NCBI RefSeq assembly: GCF_018294505.1
Contig: NC_057801.1
Span: 851,691,583 to 851,755,582, forward strand
Source: Triticum aestivum
Taxonomy: Eukaryota > Streptophyta > Magnoliopsida > Poales > Poaceae
Direction: 5' to 3'
Length of the DNA: 64,000 nucleotides
Position numbers and translations under genes: made by a program. Positions 33,512 to 43,445 of this stretch are shown piece by piece (position 1 is the first letter of the stretch; the number at the start of each line of letters is the position of its first letter). The notes below the pieces were generated by a model. It was not told the origin of the DNA and ran no database searches. It was given only the letters and a program-made list of their open reading frames with translations.

Positions 33512-34108
33512 CTATATTATCATCATCGCGCTGCTACAAACGACCCAAAATACATACATAAACTCAATTAATGGTGCCAGAGGGTCACATTGTACTATCA
33601 CATCTCCACTGGGAGGGTTCGTAGAGGCGAGACAGTGAACACACACCGTGCGGAGCATGCCGTACCCTTGGGCCATTCGGAACGCACCCCGGCCTCCAAT
33701 AACGGGGAGCTCCCTGGTTGATCTCAGCGGGTTCCTCGAGAACAGTATGAACGAGCTACCGTTGAATGGCCCAGTTGTGATCTCGACGTCGATGGCCATC
33801 AAAATCGTGTACCCGTCTTTCGCTGTTCCGACGTACATGCCCTGTGCATTCCCAAGCACCTTAGACGTGATCGAGGGCCCCTCGGTGATCACGTCGTCAA
33901 ACACGTAGACAGAGCTAAAGGCCACGATACCACGGGCATGGGCGATGGCATTGGTGTTTTGTGCGACGAGGACCGATAATGAATCCTTGTCGGCATGGAT
34001 GTTGTGGAGGTAGAAGAGGATGTTGGTCTCCTTATCTCTTACAAACGGGGAAGCATTGCACTGGAGAAAGAGAACGAGGATGGTGAGGATCAAGAATGGA
34101 ACTCTCAT
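33512..34108 (-). CDS. Dirigent protein
   Basis: 198 residues, intronless, ATG 34108. A signal peptide (MRVPFLILTILVLFLQCNAS) predicts secretion to the apoplast. The dirigent beta-barrel shows ILFYLHNIHADKD, VYVFDDVITEGPSI, GNAQGMYVGTAKDG, MAIDVEITTGPFNGSS, RNPLRSTRELPVIGGRGAFR and MAQGYG. Dirigents steer coupling of phenoxy radicals in lignan and related synthesis and often act in defence; the substrate here is unknown. The C-terminus is unusual: after GDVIVQCD the protein continues with about 25 hydrophobic residues (FMYVFWVVCSSAMMII) instead of stopping soon after the last strand. Confidence 0.92.
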   Translation of the reverse strand: MRVPFLILTILVLFLQCNASPFVRDKETNILFYLHNIHADKDSLSVLVAQNTNAIAHARGIVAFSSVYVFDDVITEGPSITSKVLGNAQGMYVGTAKDGYTILMAIDVEITTGPFNGSSFILFSRNPLRSTRELPVIGGRGAFRMAQGYGMLRTVCVHCLASTNPPSGDVIVQCDPLAPLIEFMYVFWVVCSSAMMII

Positions 34109-34175
34109 CTTGTCTTCTTGTGGCTTTTCAAAATTTGGCTGCGATTGAATGTGATTGGTGAGAAGAAGATTTGGT

Positions 34176-34413
34176 ACGTGTATTTGTAGCTGATGAAGAG
34201 GAGGATATTGTTTGGTATTCTATACATGGAAATAAATAACGGCGTGCATTTATAGCTGGAGATGAGGATATATTTTAGTATTCTGTATATATACGGAAAT
34301 AAATAATGGCGTGTATTTATAGCTGGAGAGGAGGATATCTTTTGGTATTCAATATACGGAAATAAATGACGACATGTATTTATGGCTGCAGAGGAGGATA
34401 TCTTTGGATCATT
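34176..34413 (-). promoter_or_regulatory. Tandemly repeated core promoter (four TATA-like units) of the dirigent gene
   Basis: Four head-to-tail units start at about 34176, 34241, 34308 and 34371 (65, 67 and 63 bp, the last partial). Read on the gene's strand each holds CCAGCTATAAATACACG or a variant: the nearest is CTACAAATACACG, the next two CTATAAATGCACG and CTATAAATACACG, the farthest CCATAAATACATG. The nearest unit lies about 70 bp from the ATG. Confidence 0.8.
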
Positions 34414-34519
34414 TTTGCTTTAGGTTTAGAGCCCTAATAGCCTAGGTTTTTAGATCGTCCGACGTCTTGGCTTCGACGGCGGCGACGGCGATGCTGAATA
34501 AAGAAGCTCCAGGTTCTTC

Positions 34520-36155
34520 TCCGGCGAGGCGATCGTCTCTTTGCTCGGTGATGGATTTGGGAACCAGTCTGTTCAAGCGGGGATATCGTGGCGGCGACGG
34601 CATCCTTGTGGCGGACTTGTGTCCTCGGGCTCCGCCGTTGCGACGACGTCTGCTCCAGCGTCGGCGCGGAGCTTGGGAGGTAGATCGGGAGCAGATGCAG
34701 ATTGTGATCTGCATCGACGACATCTGGAAGACAGAACATGTGCTGAGTTCGTGGTTGATGGATGGCAGGTATGGTTTCCTCCTCCAACATCTTAGTTGGG
34801 CGGGGGTGCCAGATCTGGAGTTTGATGGCGTGTCCGGGGTGTTGCCCCGGTCTGATTCGTTCAACGGCAATGGCTTCATCTTTGGTGAGCCACCTTGGAG
34901 GTCCGCAAAGCTGCATATCAGCGATGGAGCCGCGCCGAGCTCGGGTGAGGAGGTGATCCATCATTTTTTTTCTTTGGTGGCTCCTGTGATGGTGCCGGAG
35001 GCAAGTGACGGACGTTGGTGTCAAGCTTAGCAATGTTCTGCTATCTTTTCAGTTTTGTCATGTCGGTCTTTACGTGACTTGTAATTTGATCTTTATAATA
35101 TGAATGAGACACGTATTACCATGCAAAAAAATATATGGAAATTAGTTTTTTCTAAGCAAAAATAATGGAAATTAGTTTTTTTAGGCTAGGATACGGAAAT
35201 TAGTACAAGCACGCCGGGGTTAGTCGTCGGATGTGGCTCGACCACGGGCCGAATCCCTTTCTTATCTATCATGTTTGGCATGGGCCTGACAGGCCATACG
35301 TACTGACTGCAGTCCAGTCCAGCCCAGTTGACAAACGCGTCGACGATGGAGAGAGTTTTTTTTTTTGCATGGTAATACGTGTCTCATTTACTCCCTCCAT
35401 TTCTAAATAATTGTTTTTCTAGAGATTCCAACAAATGACTACATACGAAGCAAAATGAGTGAATCTACATTCTAAAACATGTCTACATACATCCGTATGT
35501 TGTAGTCCATTTGAGATGGCTAGAAAGACAATTATTTAGGAACGGAGGGAGTATATCATAAGGATCATAGTACAAGCCACATACATATCGACATAACAAA
35601 ATTGAAAAGACAACAAAACGCTAGCCTTTGCACACAGGAACAAAAGTAAAATTACAAACAAGACTGAAGAATCCTCTGAGCTTGACACCAACGCTCGTCA
35701 CCTGCCTCTGGCACCGCCATAGCAGCCACCAAAGAAGAACATGACGGATCACCTCCACACCCGAGCTCGACGCGGCTCCATCGCTGATAGCAGCTTTGCG
35801 GACCTCCAAGGTGGCTCGCCAATAAAGGCGAAGCCATTGCCGTTGAACGAATCAGACCGGGGCAACACCCCGGACACGCCATCAAACTCCAGATCTGGCA
35901 CCCCCGCCCAACTAAGATGTTGGAGGAGGAAACCATACCTGCCTGCCACGAACCACGAACCCAGATCCACCATCTTCCAGACCGCTCCTGGACTATCTCC
36001 CAAGCTCCACGCCGGCGCTGGAGCAAACGCCGTCGCAACGGCGAAGCCCAAGGACACAGGTCCACCACGAGGATGCCACCGCTGTTGCACCATCCTTACT
36101 TGAACAGTCTGGTTTCCAAATCCACCCTAAAAAGCGGATCGCCTCGTTGGGGAAA
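34520..36155. repeat. Large imperfect inverted repeat of a retroposon-like sequence
   Basis: The plus-strand segment 34520-35130 reappears inverted at 36155-35353. Shared blocks include GGTATGGTTTCCTCCTCCAA and GGGGTGCCAGATCTGGAGTT, and both arms end toward each other in ACGTATTACCATGCAAAAAA, like two retroposed copies lying tail to tail. The right arm is split by a Stowaway element at 35391-35551. Reading frames in the arms (LSWAGVPDLEFDGVSGVLP) are conserved as sequence but show no known domain. Confidence 0.8.
35391..35551. mobile_element. Stowaway-type MITE inside the right arm of the inverted repeat
   Basis: CTCCCTCCATTTCTAAATAA at the left and TTATTTAGGAACGGAGGGAG at the right, with TA duplications. 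161 bp. Confidence 0.9.
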
Positions 36156-36159
36156 TATC

Positions 36160-37260
36160 TGAAGATTTATTAGTCGGCGCCGCCATCTCCACTGCCGAAG
36201 CCATGACGATGAACAACCCAAAATCTTAAGAAAATAATGCCTAAAACAATCCACATGCGTGGATCCGGCGACCCCCCTCACCACCGACGACTGAGGTCGT
36301 CAGCGGAGGGGAGCCGCCGGAGAACGGCCGCGGAGGAAGACGCCCTGACGGCACGAGATCGCCTTTCTTTTCTTCTCCTGGATACGTGTGTCCTTGATGA
36401 TGGAGAGAGTCACCGACTGGTCGATCATGACATCAATACGGCGATACGGATACGGGATACGACAATTACTAAAAATAGCAACACAACAATACGGCCATTA
36501 GGAAGAGAATGAATTGAATGCCTGAGATGAGATAAAAAGAAACAAAATACTGGTCATTTGTTGCATCCATGCCTATTTCTCGATGACTGAATGATCATCA
36601 CTTTACTCAATCCTCGCGCTCCTGGATGACTTTACTCAGTAGTGGCCAACAGTCAGCAAGCACGCACACATAAACAACAGCTAGCCACGCACGCATGGCG
36701 GAAACAAGCACACACAGCCAGCGGCGCCGTCCCGGCGGCCGTATCGGCATTTTTCTTCTTCTTTATTTTTAAATCGAAAAACAGGATACTCCATGGATAT
36801 GTGTATTAACATATCGGCGTATCGGCAACATATTATACGTGGACACGCCTGCTTTCTCGACATATCGGTGCTATGTACCTTGCAGTATTAAATGTTGTAG
36901 GCTTGTAGCTTAATTTGTACCAAAAAAAAGTTGATGATGAACATGTTCAGTTATTATACACGTTCTCTTGGATTCTTGTGCAAGAAAGAAGAAGACTCGC
37001 GCGCACAACACATAGGAAGAAGAAGAAGAAGAACACATGCATAGCTTACAATTTTGTACTGTATGTGTTTGGTCATGTTCTACAAATGAAATCAAACTTT
37101 TCTTCATTCATTCAATCAAAAAACCCAGCACAAAGAACAGATTGATTATGGAAGAGAAAACATGATGTTAGGTGGAGAGCTGGGCCGGCTCAACTAACTA
37201 CTTGCTGGTCCCACGGGGCCTAATCGGATTCCATCACGTACCTATCTCCCACTCTCCGTG
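36160..37260. other. Intergenic stretch before the F-box-associated gene
   Basis: Continues the retroposon-like sequence to about 36400, then AT-rich DNA with no gene recognised. An AAGAAG microsatellite lies near 37016. Confidence 0.35.
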
Positions 37261-37264
37261 CTAC

Positions 37265-37271
37265 TATAAAT
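37265..37271 (+). promoter_or_regulatory. TATA box of the F-box-associated gene
   Basis: TATAAATATAT about 75 bp upstream of the first ATG (37342). A transcript would start near 37295. Confidence 0.6.
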
Positions 37272-37390
37272 ATATCGAACGCTTCTTCTAGATCGAATCG
37301 AACACCACAAACAAACTTGTGCAGCAAAAAGCAAAGCGACCATGGCACAGACGATGGAGACGCCGTCGTCCACGGAGGACCTCCACGATC

Positions 37391-38524
37391 ATGGCACAGA
37401 CGACCATGACCATGGCACAGACGATCATGACCATGGCACAGACGATGGATGCCGAGTGCTCCACGATCAAGCAGCACTGCAATGGCCTCCTCCTGCTCAA
37501 CAACGAATGGCCGCGTCGCCGAGGGCCTATCGAGCACAAGGCGTGGGTGGTTAACCACGCGACGCGATGGTGGACGCGCCTGCCCCCTCCCCCGTCCATG
37601 TGCACGCCGGGCATGGAGGACGTCTACACTGATGAAAAATTCATGCACTGCCATGACCAGCACCTCGCGTTCGATCCTGCCGTGTCACCACACTACGAGG
37701 TCTTTCTAGTTAAGCACCTTCCATTTCTGTGGCCTGATTACATGGACGATCACGTAATAGATAGACAGTGTCCGCCGTCGACATTTGTCTTGCTTGTCTT
37801 TTCATCGATGACAAAGTGGTGGGAGGAGAGGCCTTTTATTCGCCAAGGGGAGGCCGCGGGGACCGTTGGCGATATGTTAGACATTTTGCCGTCCTCGCAA
37901 TGTTATGGTGCGTACTGGCGGGGGACACTCTATGTTCATCAGCATAATTTCATCCTGAGGTACATGACTACTCCCATTTTATACACCGCCTTCTTATTTC
38001 GGTTACCTTTCTTGTTTGTTTGTCTAGCTTTGATCAGTGGTTGGTTTATCTTTCACAGAATAAACATGTCAAATGACACGTATCAAGTAATTAATCTGCC
38101 GAAAGGTTTTCGCAAAAGGTATAGTGAAGACCATCATTTAGGAAAATCAGAGAATGGCCTATATTGTGCGCTACTTAGTGGTCATGATGGCCTTGGACTT
38201 CAGATCTGGCACCTCGACGATGTGCGTGATGAGATAAACTGGAGGTTGAAGCGTGACATCAACCTTGGCCCTCTTGTAGCGGATTTCTCTCGCGAACATC
38301 ATCATAACATTATTCAGTCGGAACAGAGATGTACCCTAGTTGGGTTTCATCCTAATCAAGAGACTGTCTTGTTACACACACCACTTGAAAGAGTCATGTC
38401 GTATCGTTTCGATAGCTCCGAGATGGAAGATTTGGGGTGCTTACCCGTGGAACCTCAAGACGGCATATATTATTCGTTCCCATACACGTCATGTCCGATG
38501 GGGGAGTTTTTGAGCAAGGAGTAG
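37391..38524 (+). CDS. F-box-associated domain protein without a visible F-box, in-frame intron
   Basis: Resembles the large grass F-box family by its associated domain: CNGLLLLNNEWP, HLAFDPAVSPHYEVFLVKHL, TKWWEERPFIRQGEAAGTVG and YGAYWRGTLYVH. The usual N-terminal F-box is absent; a 21-bp repeat (ATGGCACAGACGATSATGACC) fills that place. The first ATG (37342) opens a different 71-codon frame. In the domain frame the earliest ATG is 37391. A GT-AG intron at 37960-38058 (99 nt) joins FILR to INMSNDTYQVINLP in the family style and gives 344 residues. The intron has no stop and its retention (377 residues) adds a hydrophobic helix. Without an F-box it would not be expected to dock on SKP1. It could be a decaying gene. 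Confidence 0.7.
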   Translation: MAQTTMTMAQTIMTMAQTMDAECSTIKQHCNGLLLLNNEWPRRRGPIEHKAWVVNHATRWWTRLPPPPSMCTPGMEDVYTDEKFMHCHDQHLAFDPAVSPHYEVFLVKHLPFLWPDYMDDHVIDRQCPPSTFVLLVFSSMTKWWEERPFIRQGEAAGTVGDMLDILPSSQCYGAYWRGTLYVHQHNFILRYMTTPILYTAFLFRLPFLFVCLALISGWFIFHRINMSNDTYQVINLPKGFRKRYSEDHHLGKSENGLYCALLSGHDGLGLQIWHLDDVRDEINWRLKRDINLGPLVADFSREHHHNIIQSEQRCTLVGFHPNQETVLLHTPLERVMSYRFDSSEMEDLGCLPVEPQDGIYYSFPYTSCPMGEFLSKE

Positions 38525-38800
38525 TAGCTCAAGTAGAATGGATGTTGGATTAGCGGCATGTGTTAGGGATTAGCGCATGTTCTTGAGGCACAAGTATTTG
38601 TATAGGGAAATGATGATGATCTTATAAAATGAATTTATTTTCTTTTCATTATTTATTTACACTAGTATAATATATGGTGTATGCATTTGACAAGGAAACA
38701 AAGCCATTGATTGATGGTACATTTGGGAGACAGAGAAACTCTGTGGTGCATTGATTACGATTTTGTACTTGTGGGCCTCGGCCAAGTGAGGCACCTATTA

Positions 38801-39071
38801 GGCTAGCCATAGTGGGGTAACATAAGTAGTATCATGCGCTTGGACTCGCAAACATGCTTATGTGGCAGACAATTAAAGAAGAGAGAGATGATTATAGTAA
38901 CATAGGTAGATACCGTAACATAATAAATGTGATGCTACTATGTGTCATGCATAGCAATAAATGAGATCACCTATGATACTAACCTATGATACTATGCACT
39001 ATAGAGGTAGTAACATAGACTAGTAATGTATGCATGTTACTAGTCTAAGTTACCTCCCACTATGACCAGCC
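38801..39071. mobile_element. Tourist/Harbinger-type MITE
   Basis: GGCTAGCCATAGTGGG at the left and CCCACTATGACCAGCC at the right, flanked by TTA (38798-38800 and 39072-39074). 271 bp. It begins about 280 bp 3' of the F-box-associated gene. Confidence 0.85.
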
Positions 39072-39285
39072 TTAGTACGGATCTTGGTGCACACCGGAAG
39101 ACTGGGAAATGAAGGATGGAAAATGTTGATGCTTATGTGGTGAAAATAGGAATAATTCTGAAAGATAAATTTGGATTGGAATATACTGCTACAGACAGAG
39201 CAGCCTATCACTGACGGATGAAAACAAACAAATAAACAAGGTGCAGCTGCCTTGCACTTGAAGCTTTGATTTTCTTTTTCTTTCA

Positions 39286-39294
39286 CTACATACA

Positions 39295-39326
<32 letters not shown>

Positions 39327-39340
39327 GATAGATAGATACA
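39286..39340. repeat. CATA/GATA microsatellite
   Basis: About ten ACAT units followed by several TAGA units. Confidence 0.9.
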
Positions 39341-39529
39341 ATAGTCAGAGTTGTTGAACAAGCAAGCAAGGTATGAAGATGGATGGATTTCATACAGTAC
39401 TAGGGGAGTATCTATCTATCTATCTGAATCTGAAATCAAACATCCATACTGTTAAAATATATTACCCGTTTCTCTCCATCAGTTTGGATTTTTTTGGAGC
39501 AATTGGCTGGAGCATGATTTCAATACATA

Positions 39530-39786
39530 CTCCCTCCGGTCCTTTTTACTCTGCACATTGGATTTGCCGAAAGTCAAACTTAGCTAAGTTTGACCAAATT
39601 TATATTAGAAATTATTAGCATCTATAATATCTAATAAATATAATATGAAAATATATTCCGAGATGAATCTAATGATGTTGGTGTTGTTATGTAAATGTCA
39701 ATAATTTTTTATATAAACTTGGTCAAAGTTGAATGAGATTGATTTCAGACAAACCTAATATGCAGAGTAAAAAGGACCGGAGGGAG
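39530..39786. mobile_element. Long Stowaway/Mariner-type MITE
   Basis: CTCCCTCCGGTCCTTTTTAC at the left and AAAAAGGACCGGAGGGAG at the right, TA on both sides. The interior (GTCAAACTTAGCTAAGTTTG) is related to the element in the DNAJC3 intron. Confidence 0.9.
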
Positions 39787-41114
39787 TACATATGCGAGAG
39801 AAAGAAAAGTCAATCATGTGAAGGAAGGAAGGAAGGTGCCTGAGTTTTCTAGATGGTCCAACTCTCTCAAGGGACGAATGGACCTTTCTTTTTCTTTTGT
39901 TTCCCGTTCATTGTGTGTGACCTTAGCAGGCACTTGACGAAGACAACTTGGTACTTTTCTTTCTTTCTTGTTCCTTGCATGCCTTGTACAACTCAGAGAC
40001 AGAGAGCACAATAATATTGAAATGAAAATAGGACACTAGAATTTACTAATACTCTAGAAGAGAAGAGAAGAGAAGAGAAGAGAAGAGAAGAAGATCCAGT
40101 CTTGTGTTGTGCGTGCGTGCTTGGTGGCCAAATCAACGAAATATCTGCCGGCCCAACCTTTGTTTCTTCTTCTTGTTGTTGTTTCATTCATCGGTTGCTT
40201 CTATTGAGCTGCTGCTGCTTTACTTTCTTCAGCAGCTCATTCCTTGTTTCTCCTCAAAAGAAAAAGAAAAATCAAATCTCTCCATCCCTTAATCCTATCG
40301 AGCAAGAATTCAACTCCATCCATTCTCCTCCTCCTCCTCACTTGTCATCTCAAAGAGGATCTCTCTCTCCCTCTCTCTCTATCTCTCTCTATCAAAAGAG
40401 GAGAGGGCAATCCAACCATCTGTCCGTCTCTCTGACTATGAGTTAGCTGCCGCACGCACGCACGCACGCACGATTAGTAGTAACAAGGTATGTACGTACT
40501 ATCGTCTAAATCATTAATTTGATTCATATCTGCTGCCTTTAATTTCTTCTAGCTTCCTTTGGAAACTTGCTACAGTAGTACTAGTATGTACTCATTGATT
40601 TATGGTCTAACAGTATATATATGAATCATTTCATTTGCCCCACTACTTAATATCGATCCATCCATCATATGCAATTCATTCTAAACAAGGGGCCTTTCCT
40701 TCCTTTCTTTTTCTAACAATATATATAAGCTACAACTAGGCTATCTGCAACAGACTTTAAAACTCAAGTAGCTACCTTGCAAAACAAGACTTGCTAGTGT
40801 GCCGGCACCCAATTTTGCTTCAGACTCAACTTCTCTTGGACTACTATCATCTTTTTGGCTCAGTTTTGTTTCATAACCTTTTTTTTTTCCAGCAAATCTA
40901 ACCAAATGGGAGCTACAAGTGGATTATTATCATCTTTTTGGCTCTGTCCAGTCCTCCTTATGTGAACATCTAGCTCTTCAAAAAAGAAGCAACATTATAT
41001 TATACTTACCTGGTAGTTCAATCAAAGGGGGAAAGAAGTTGGCTTCGATCGGTTGCGATACTGCTATTTCAGAGTATATATATCCATCCTCCAAGCCTGT
41101 CCGTCCGTCGAAAC
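39787..41114 (+). promoter_or_regulatory. 5' region of the PLAC8 gene with a probable leader intron
   Basis: Contains an AGAAG microsatellite (40052-40090), a CT-rich tract near 40365, and ACGC repeats. AAG|GTATGT at 40488 and TTTTTTCCAG ending at 40892 are good splice sites for an intron in the untranslated leader. After that acceptor an upstream frame of 19 codons (40906-40965) precedes the main ATG. Confidence 0.5.
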
Positions 41115-42917
41115 ATGGTTGCAGGTGGTGCCACTCACAAGAGACCTCCTGCTGATGACATAATGATGCACCAAGAGGAGCCTGCAAACACGGATGCAAA
41201 AAATGATCATCACATTGCCATCTATTTCATCGACTCACCCCAACAAACAGACGACAGATTGATCCTGAGCGACAAGACCAATGGCCAGGAGGATTACTCA
41301 TTTCAGCACCACCTGCAAACACCAAGCTCGCCGCCCTGCTACTCCACCGACCACATGCTCCGCGCTGACCAAAGACACTACAACAGCAACAATGGCTCCC
41401 CTTCTTCTTCCCAGCAGCAGCAGCAGCATGAGCGCTCTTCTTCCCAGCAGCAGCAGCAGCATGAGCGCTCTTCTAACCCACCAAGAAGAAGACAGTCGAG
41501 AAGGCGACGCTTGGCGGCGGCGGTGCCGTTCGTGAGGAAGATCAAGTGGGGACCATTGTGGGATAAGTCCAAGGAGTGGATCAAGAACCCCATGAACATG
41601 GCCCTCTTCGTGTGGATCGTCGCCGTGGGCATCTCCGGCGCCATCCTCTTCATGGTCATGACCGGGATGCTCAACGCCGTGCTGCGGACCAAGTCGCAGA
41701 AGGACACGTGGTTCGAGGTCAACAACCAGATACTGAACGCATTGTTTACCTTGATGTGCCTGTACAACCACCCCAGGAGGTTCTACCACCTGGCGCTGCT
41801 GTGCCGGTGGAGGGCCGGCGACATGGCCGCGCTCCGGGAGGTCTACTGCAAGGGCGGCACCGTCAAGCCCAACGAGAGGAGGCACATGATGGTTGTGGTC
41901 TTGCTGCTCCACCTCAACTGCTTGGCGCAGTACGCGCTGTGCGGCCTCAACCTCGGCCTCTCCAGGAACCGGCGGCCTCCCGTGGGGGTCGGCCTCACCG
42001 TGACGGTTGCGATATGCGCCCCGGCCGTTGCCAGCATGTACAACAACCTCAGCCCCCTGGGGAAAGACTACGAGGTCCAGGCCGCCGACGACGAGGAGCA
42101 GGAGTCTTCTTCTTCGGGCTCGCGGCAGCGGCTCCAGCACAAGACCGTCGAGAGGAGGTACTCCTTCTCCCCTTCTCCGCCGCAGCGACAAGGACTAGAA
42201 ATGGGCGCTGCCGGTGCCGTCGTCGTTGAGGTGGGAGAAGAAGAAGAAGGCACCGTGGCAGTGGCGGCGCCTGAGTGGTCGGGCGGGCTGGTGTGGGACC
42301 TGTGGGAGGACATCTCGCTGGCGTACCTGTCGCTGTTCTGCAGCTGCTGCGTGTTCGGGTGGAACGCCGGGCGTCTGGGGTTCGGCAATGCGTACGTGCA
42401 CGCGGCGACTTTCATCCTGCTGTGCCTGGCGCCCTTCTTCATCTTCACCCTGGCGGCCATCAACATCGACGACGAGGCGGCCAGGCTCGCGCTCAGCCTC
42501 GGCGGCACCCTGCTGTGCGTCTTAGGGCTGCTGTACGGTGGGTTCTGGAGGATCCAGATGCGCCGCAGGTTCGGGCTTCCCGGCAGCGGGTTTTGCTGTG
42601 GCAGGCCGGACGTGACGGACTGCTTCCAGTGGCTGTGCTGCTGCCCCTGCGCCCTCGCCCAGGAGGTCAGGACCGCCGACGCCTACGACATTGTGCACCA
42701 CAGGATGGTGTCTCGCCGTCAAAGCCAAAGCCGCCGCGGAGATGACGCCGGCGAAGAAGAAGCCAGCAGCTCCCGGGTGCAGATGCAGCAGCCACTGAGG
42801 TTTGCAGGTGTTTTCGCTTCAGATCATGGTGGGGTGACCAACACCAACAGCAATTCAGATACCAGTAACACGAGTACAACACCCCCTGCGCTGCCTGTTG
42901 GCATACAGAGACAGTAA
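41115..42917 (+). CDS. PLAC8 motif-containing membrane protein (DUF2985 type)
   Basis: 600 residues in one exon. The N-terminus is polar with two in-frame copies of an 11-residue Ser/Gln repeat (SSSQQQQQHER) and a basic run RRRQSRRRR. WGPLWDKSKEWIKNPMNMAL leads into hydrophobic segments (FVWIVAVGISGAILFMVMTG, MVVVLLLHLNCLAQYALCGL, VGLTVTVAICAPAVASM). The PLAC8 part has the cysteine signature CCVFGWN... and DCFQWLCCCPCALAQEVRT, with further helices between (ILLCLAPFFIFTLAAI, GGTLLCVLGLLYGGFW). PLAC8 relatives in plants include cadmium-resistance and fruit-weight/cell-number regulators at the plasma membrane; a specific role is not shown here. The start ATG lies close to a TTGCAG that could serve as an acceptor; if used, translation would begin at Met17. 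Confidence 0.92.
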   Translation: MVAGGATHKRPPADDIMMHQEEPANTDAKNDHHIAIYFIDSPQQTDDRLILSDKTNGQEDYSFQHHLQTPSSPPCYSTDHMLRADQRHYNSNNGSPSSSQQQQQHERSSSQQQQQHERSSNPPRRRQSRRRRLAAAVPFVRKIKWGPLWDKSKEWIKNPMNMALFVWIVAVGISGAILFMVMTGMLNAVLRTKSQKDTWFEVNNQILNALFTLMCLYNHPRRFYHLALLCRWRAGDMAALREVYCKGGTVKPNERRHMMVVVLLLHLNCLAQYALCGLNLGLSRNRRPPVGVGLTVTVAICAPAVASMYNNLSPLGKDYEVQAADDEEQESSSSGSRQRLQHKTVERRYSFSPSPPQRQGLEMGAAGAVVVEVGEEEEGTVAVAAPEWSGGLVWDLWEDISLAYLSLFCSCCVFGWNAGRLGFGNAYVHAATFILLCLAPFFIFTLAAINIDDEAARLALSLGGTLLCVLGLLYGGFWRIQMRRRFGLPGSGFCCGRPDVTDCFQWLCCCPCALAQEVRTADAYDIVHHRMVSRRQSQSRRGDDAGEEEASSSRVQMQQPLRFAGVFASDHGGVTNTNSNSDTSNTSTTPPALPVGIQRQ

Positions 42918-43127
42918 GTAAGAATAAGATGTATGCATGGTTAGATGAGTAGCTAGGCTTAGCTACTGTAGATGTTTTTCACAGCAAGCAATCCATTGTA
43001 AGTACATAGCAGAAGGAGGATACAAGGCAACTATGCTAGACATAGCAGAGTATATATACCCTGTCATATATAGTATTCTGTCTTTTCCCTGCTGAATTTT
43101 GAGAAATGATGAGAATTTACTTCTTCT

Positions 43128-43270
43128 TAGAGCATCTCCAACAGCCGCGCTATAGCGCCGCGCGCAAAAAACCTTTTAGCGCGCGCGCTGCGGCTGGTTT
43201 TGCGCGCCCGCCTGCGCTGGCTCCAGCAGCCGCGCTGAAATGCAGCGCGCGCGACTCGCCGGGCATTTTG
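43128..43270. mobile_element. Fragment of a TIR transposon end
   Basis: AGAGCATCTCCAACAGCCGC followed by GC-rich alternating GCGC DNA, a typical start of grass TIR elements. No matching right end was found nearby. Confidence 0.45.
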
Positions 43271-43445
43271 CATATATGGATATTTTGGACAAAAATAAAC
43301 ATGTTGTCAGCACACATGGAAATGAAGTTTGTTAGCAGAGCATCAGAAAAGGCCATTTTGCTAGGCAAACCTGAAGATACCAGGGCAGACAGAGTTTTGT
43401 TAGTAAAAAATAATTACCTAGGTAAGGTAAGGTAAAAAAAAATAG

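Noticed and set aside
34434..35033. Proteins in the inverted-repeat arms
   Set aside because: The reading frames occur in both arms with different truncations and no known domain; they look like repeat-derived frames.
34438..35033. A transcription unit sharing the dirigent promoter repeat
   Set aside because: The repeat's TATA boxes point toward the dirigent gene; no oppositely directed core promoter or conserved protein is seen.
39286..39340. CRISPR-like or satellite array
   Set aside because: Simple tetranucleotide microsatellites without spacers; this is plant nuclear DNA.
41298..42191. 297-codon minus-strand open frame opposite the PLAC8 gene
   Set aside because: GC-rich third positions of the PLAC8 gene remove stops on the opposite strand; no domain is visible in the antisense product.
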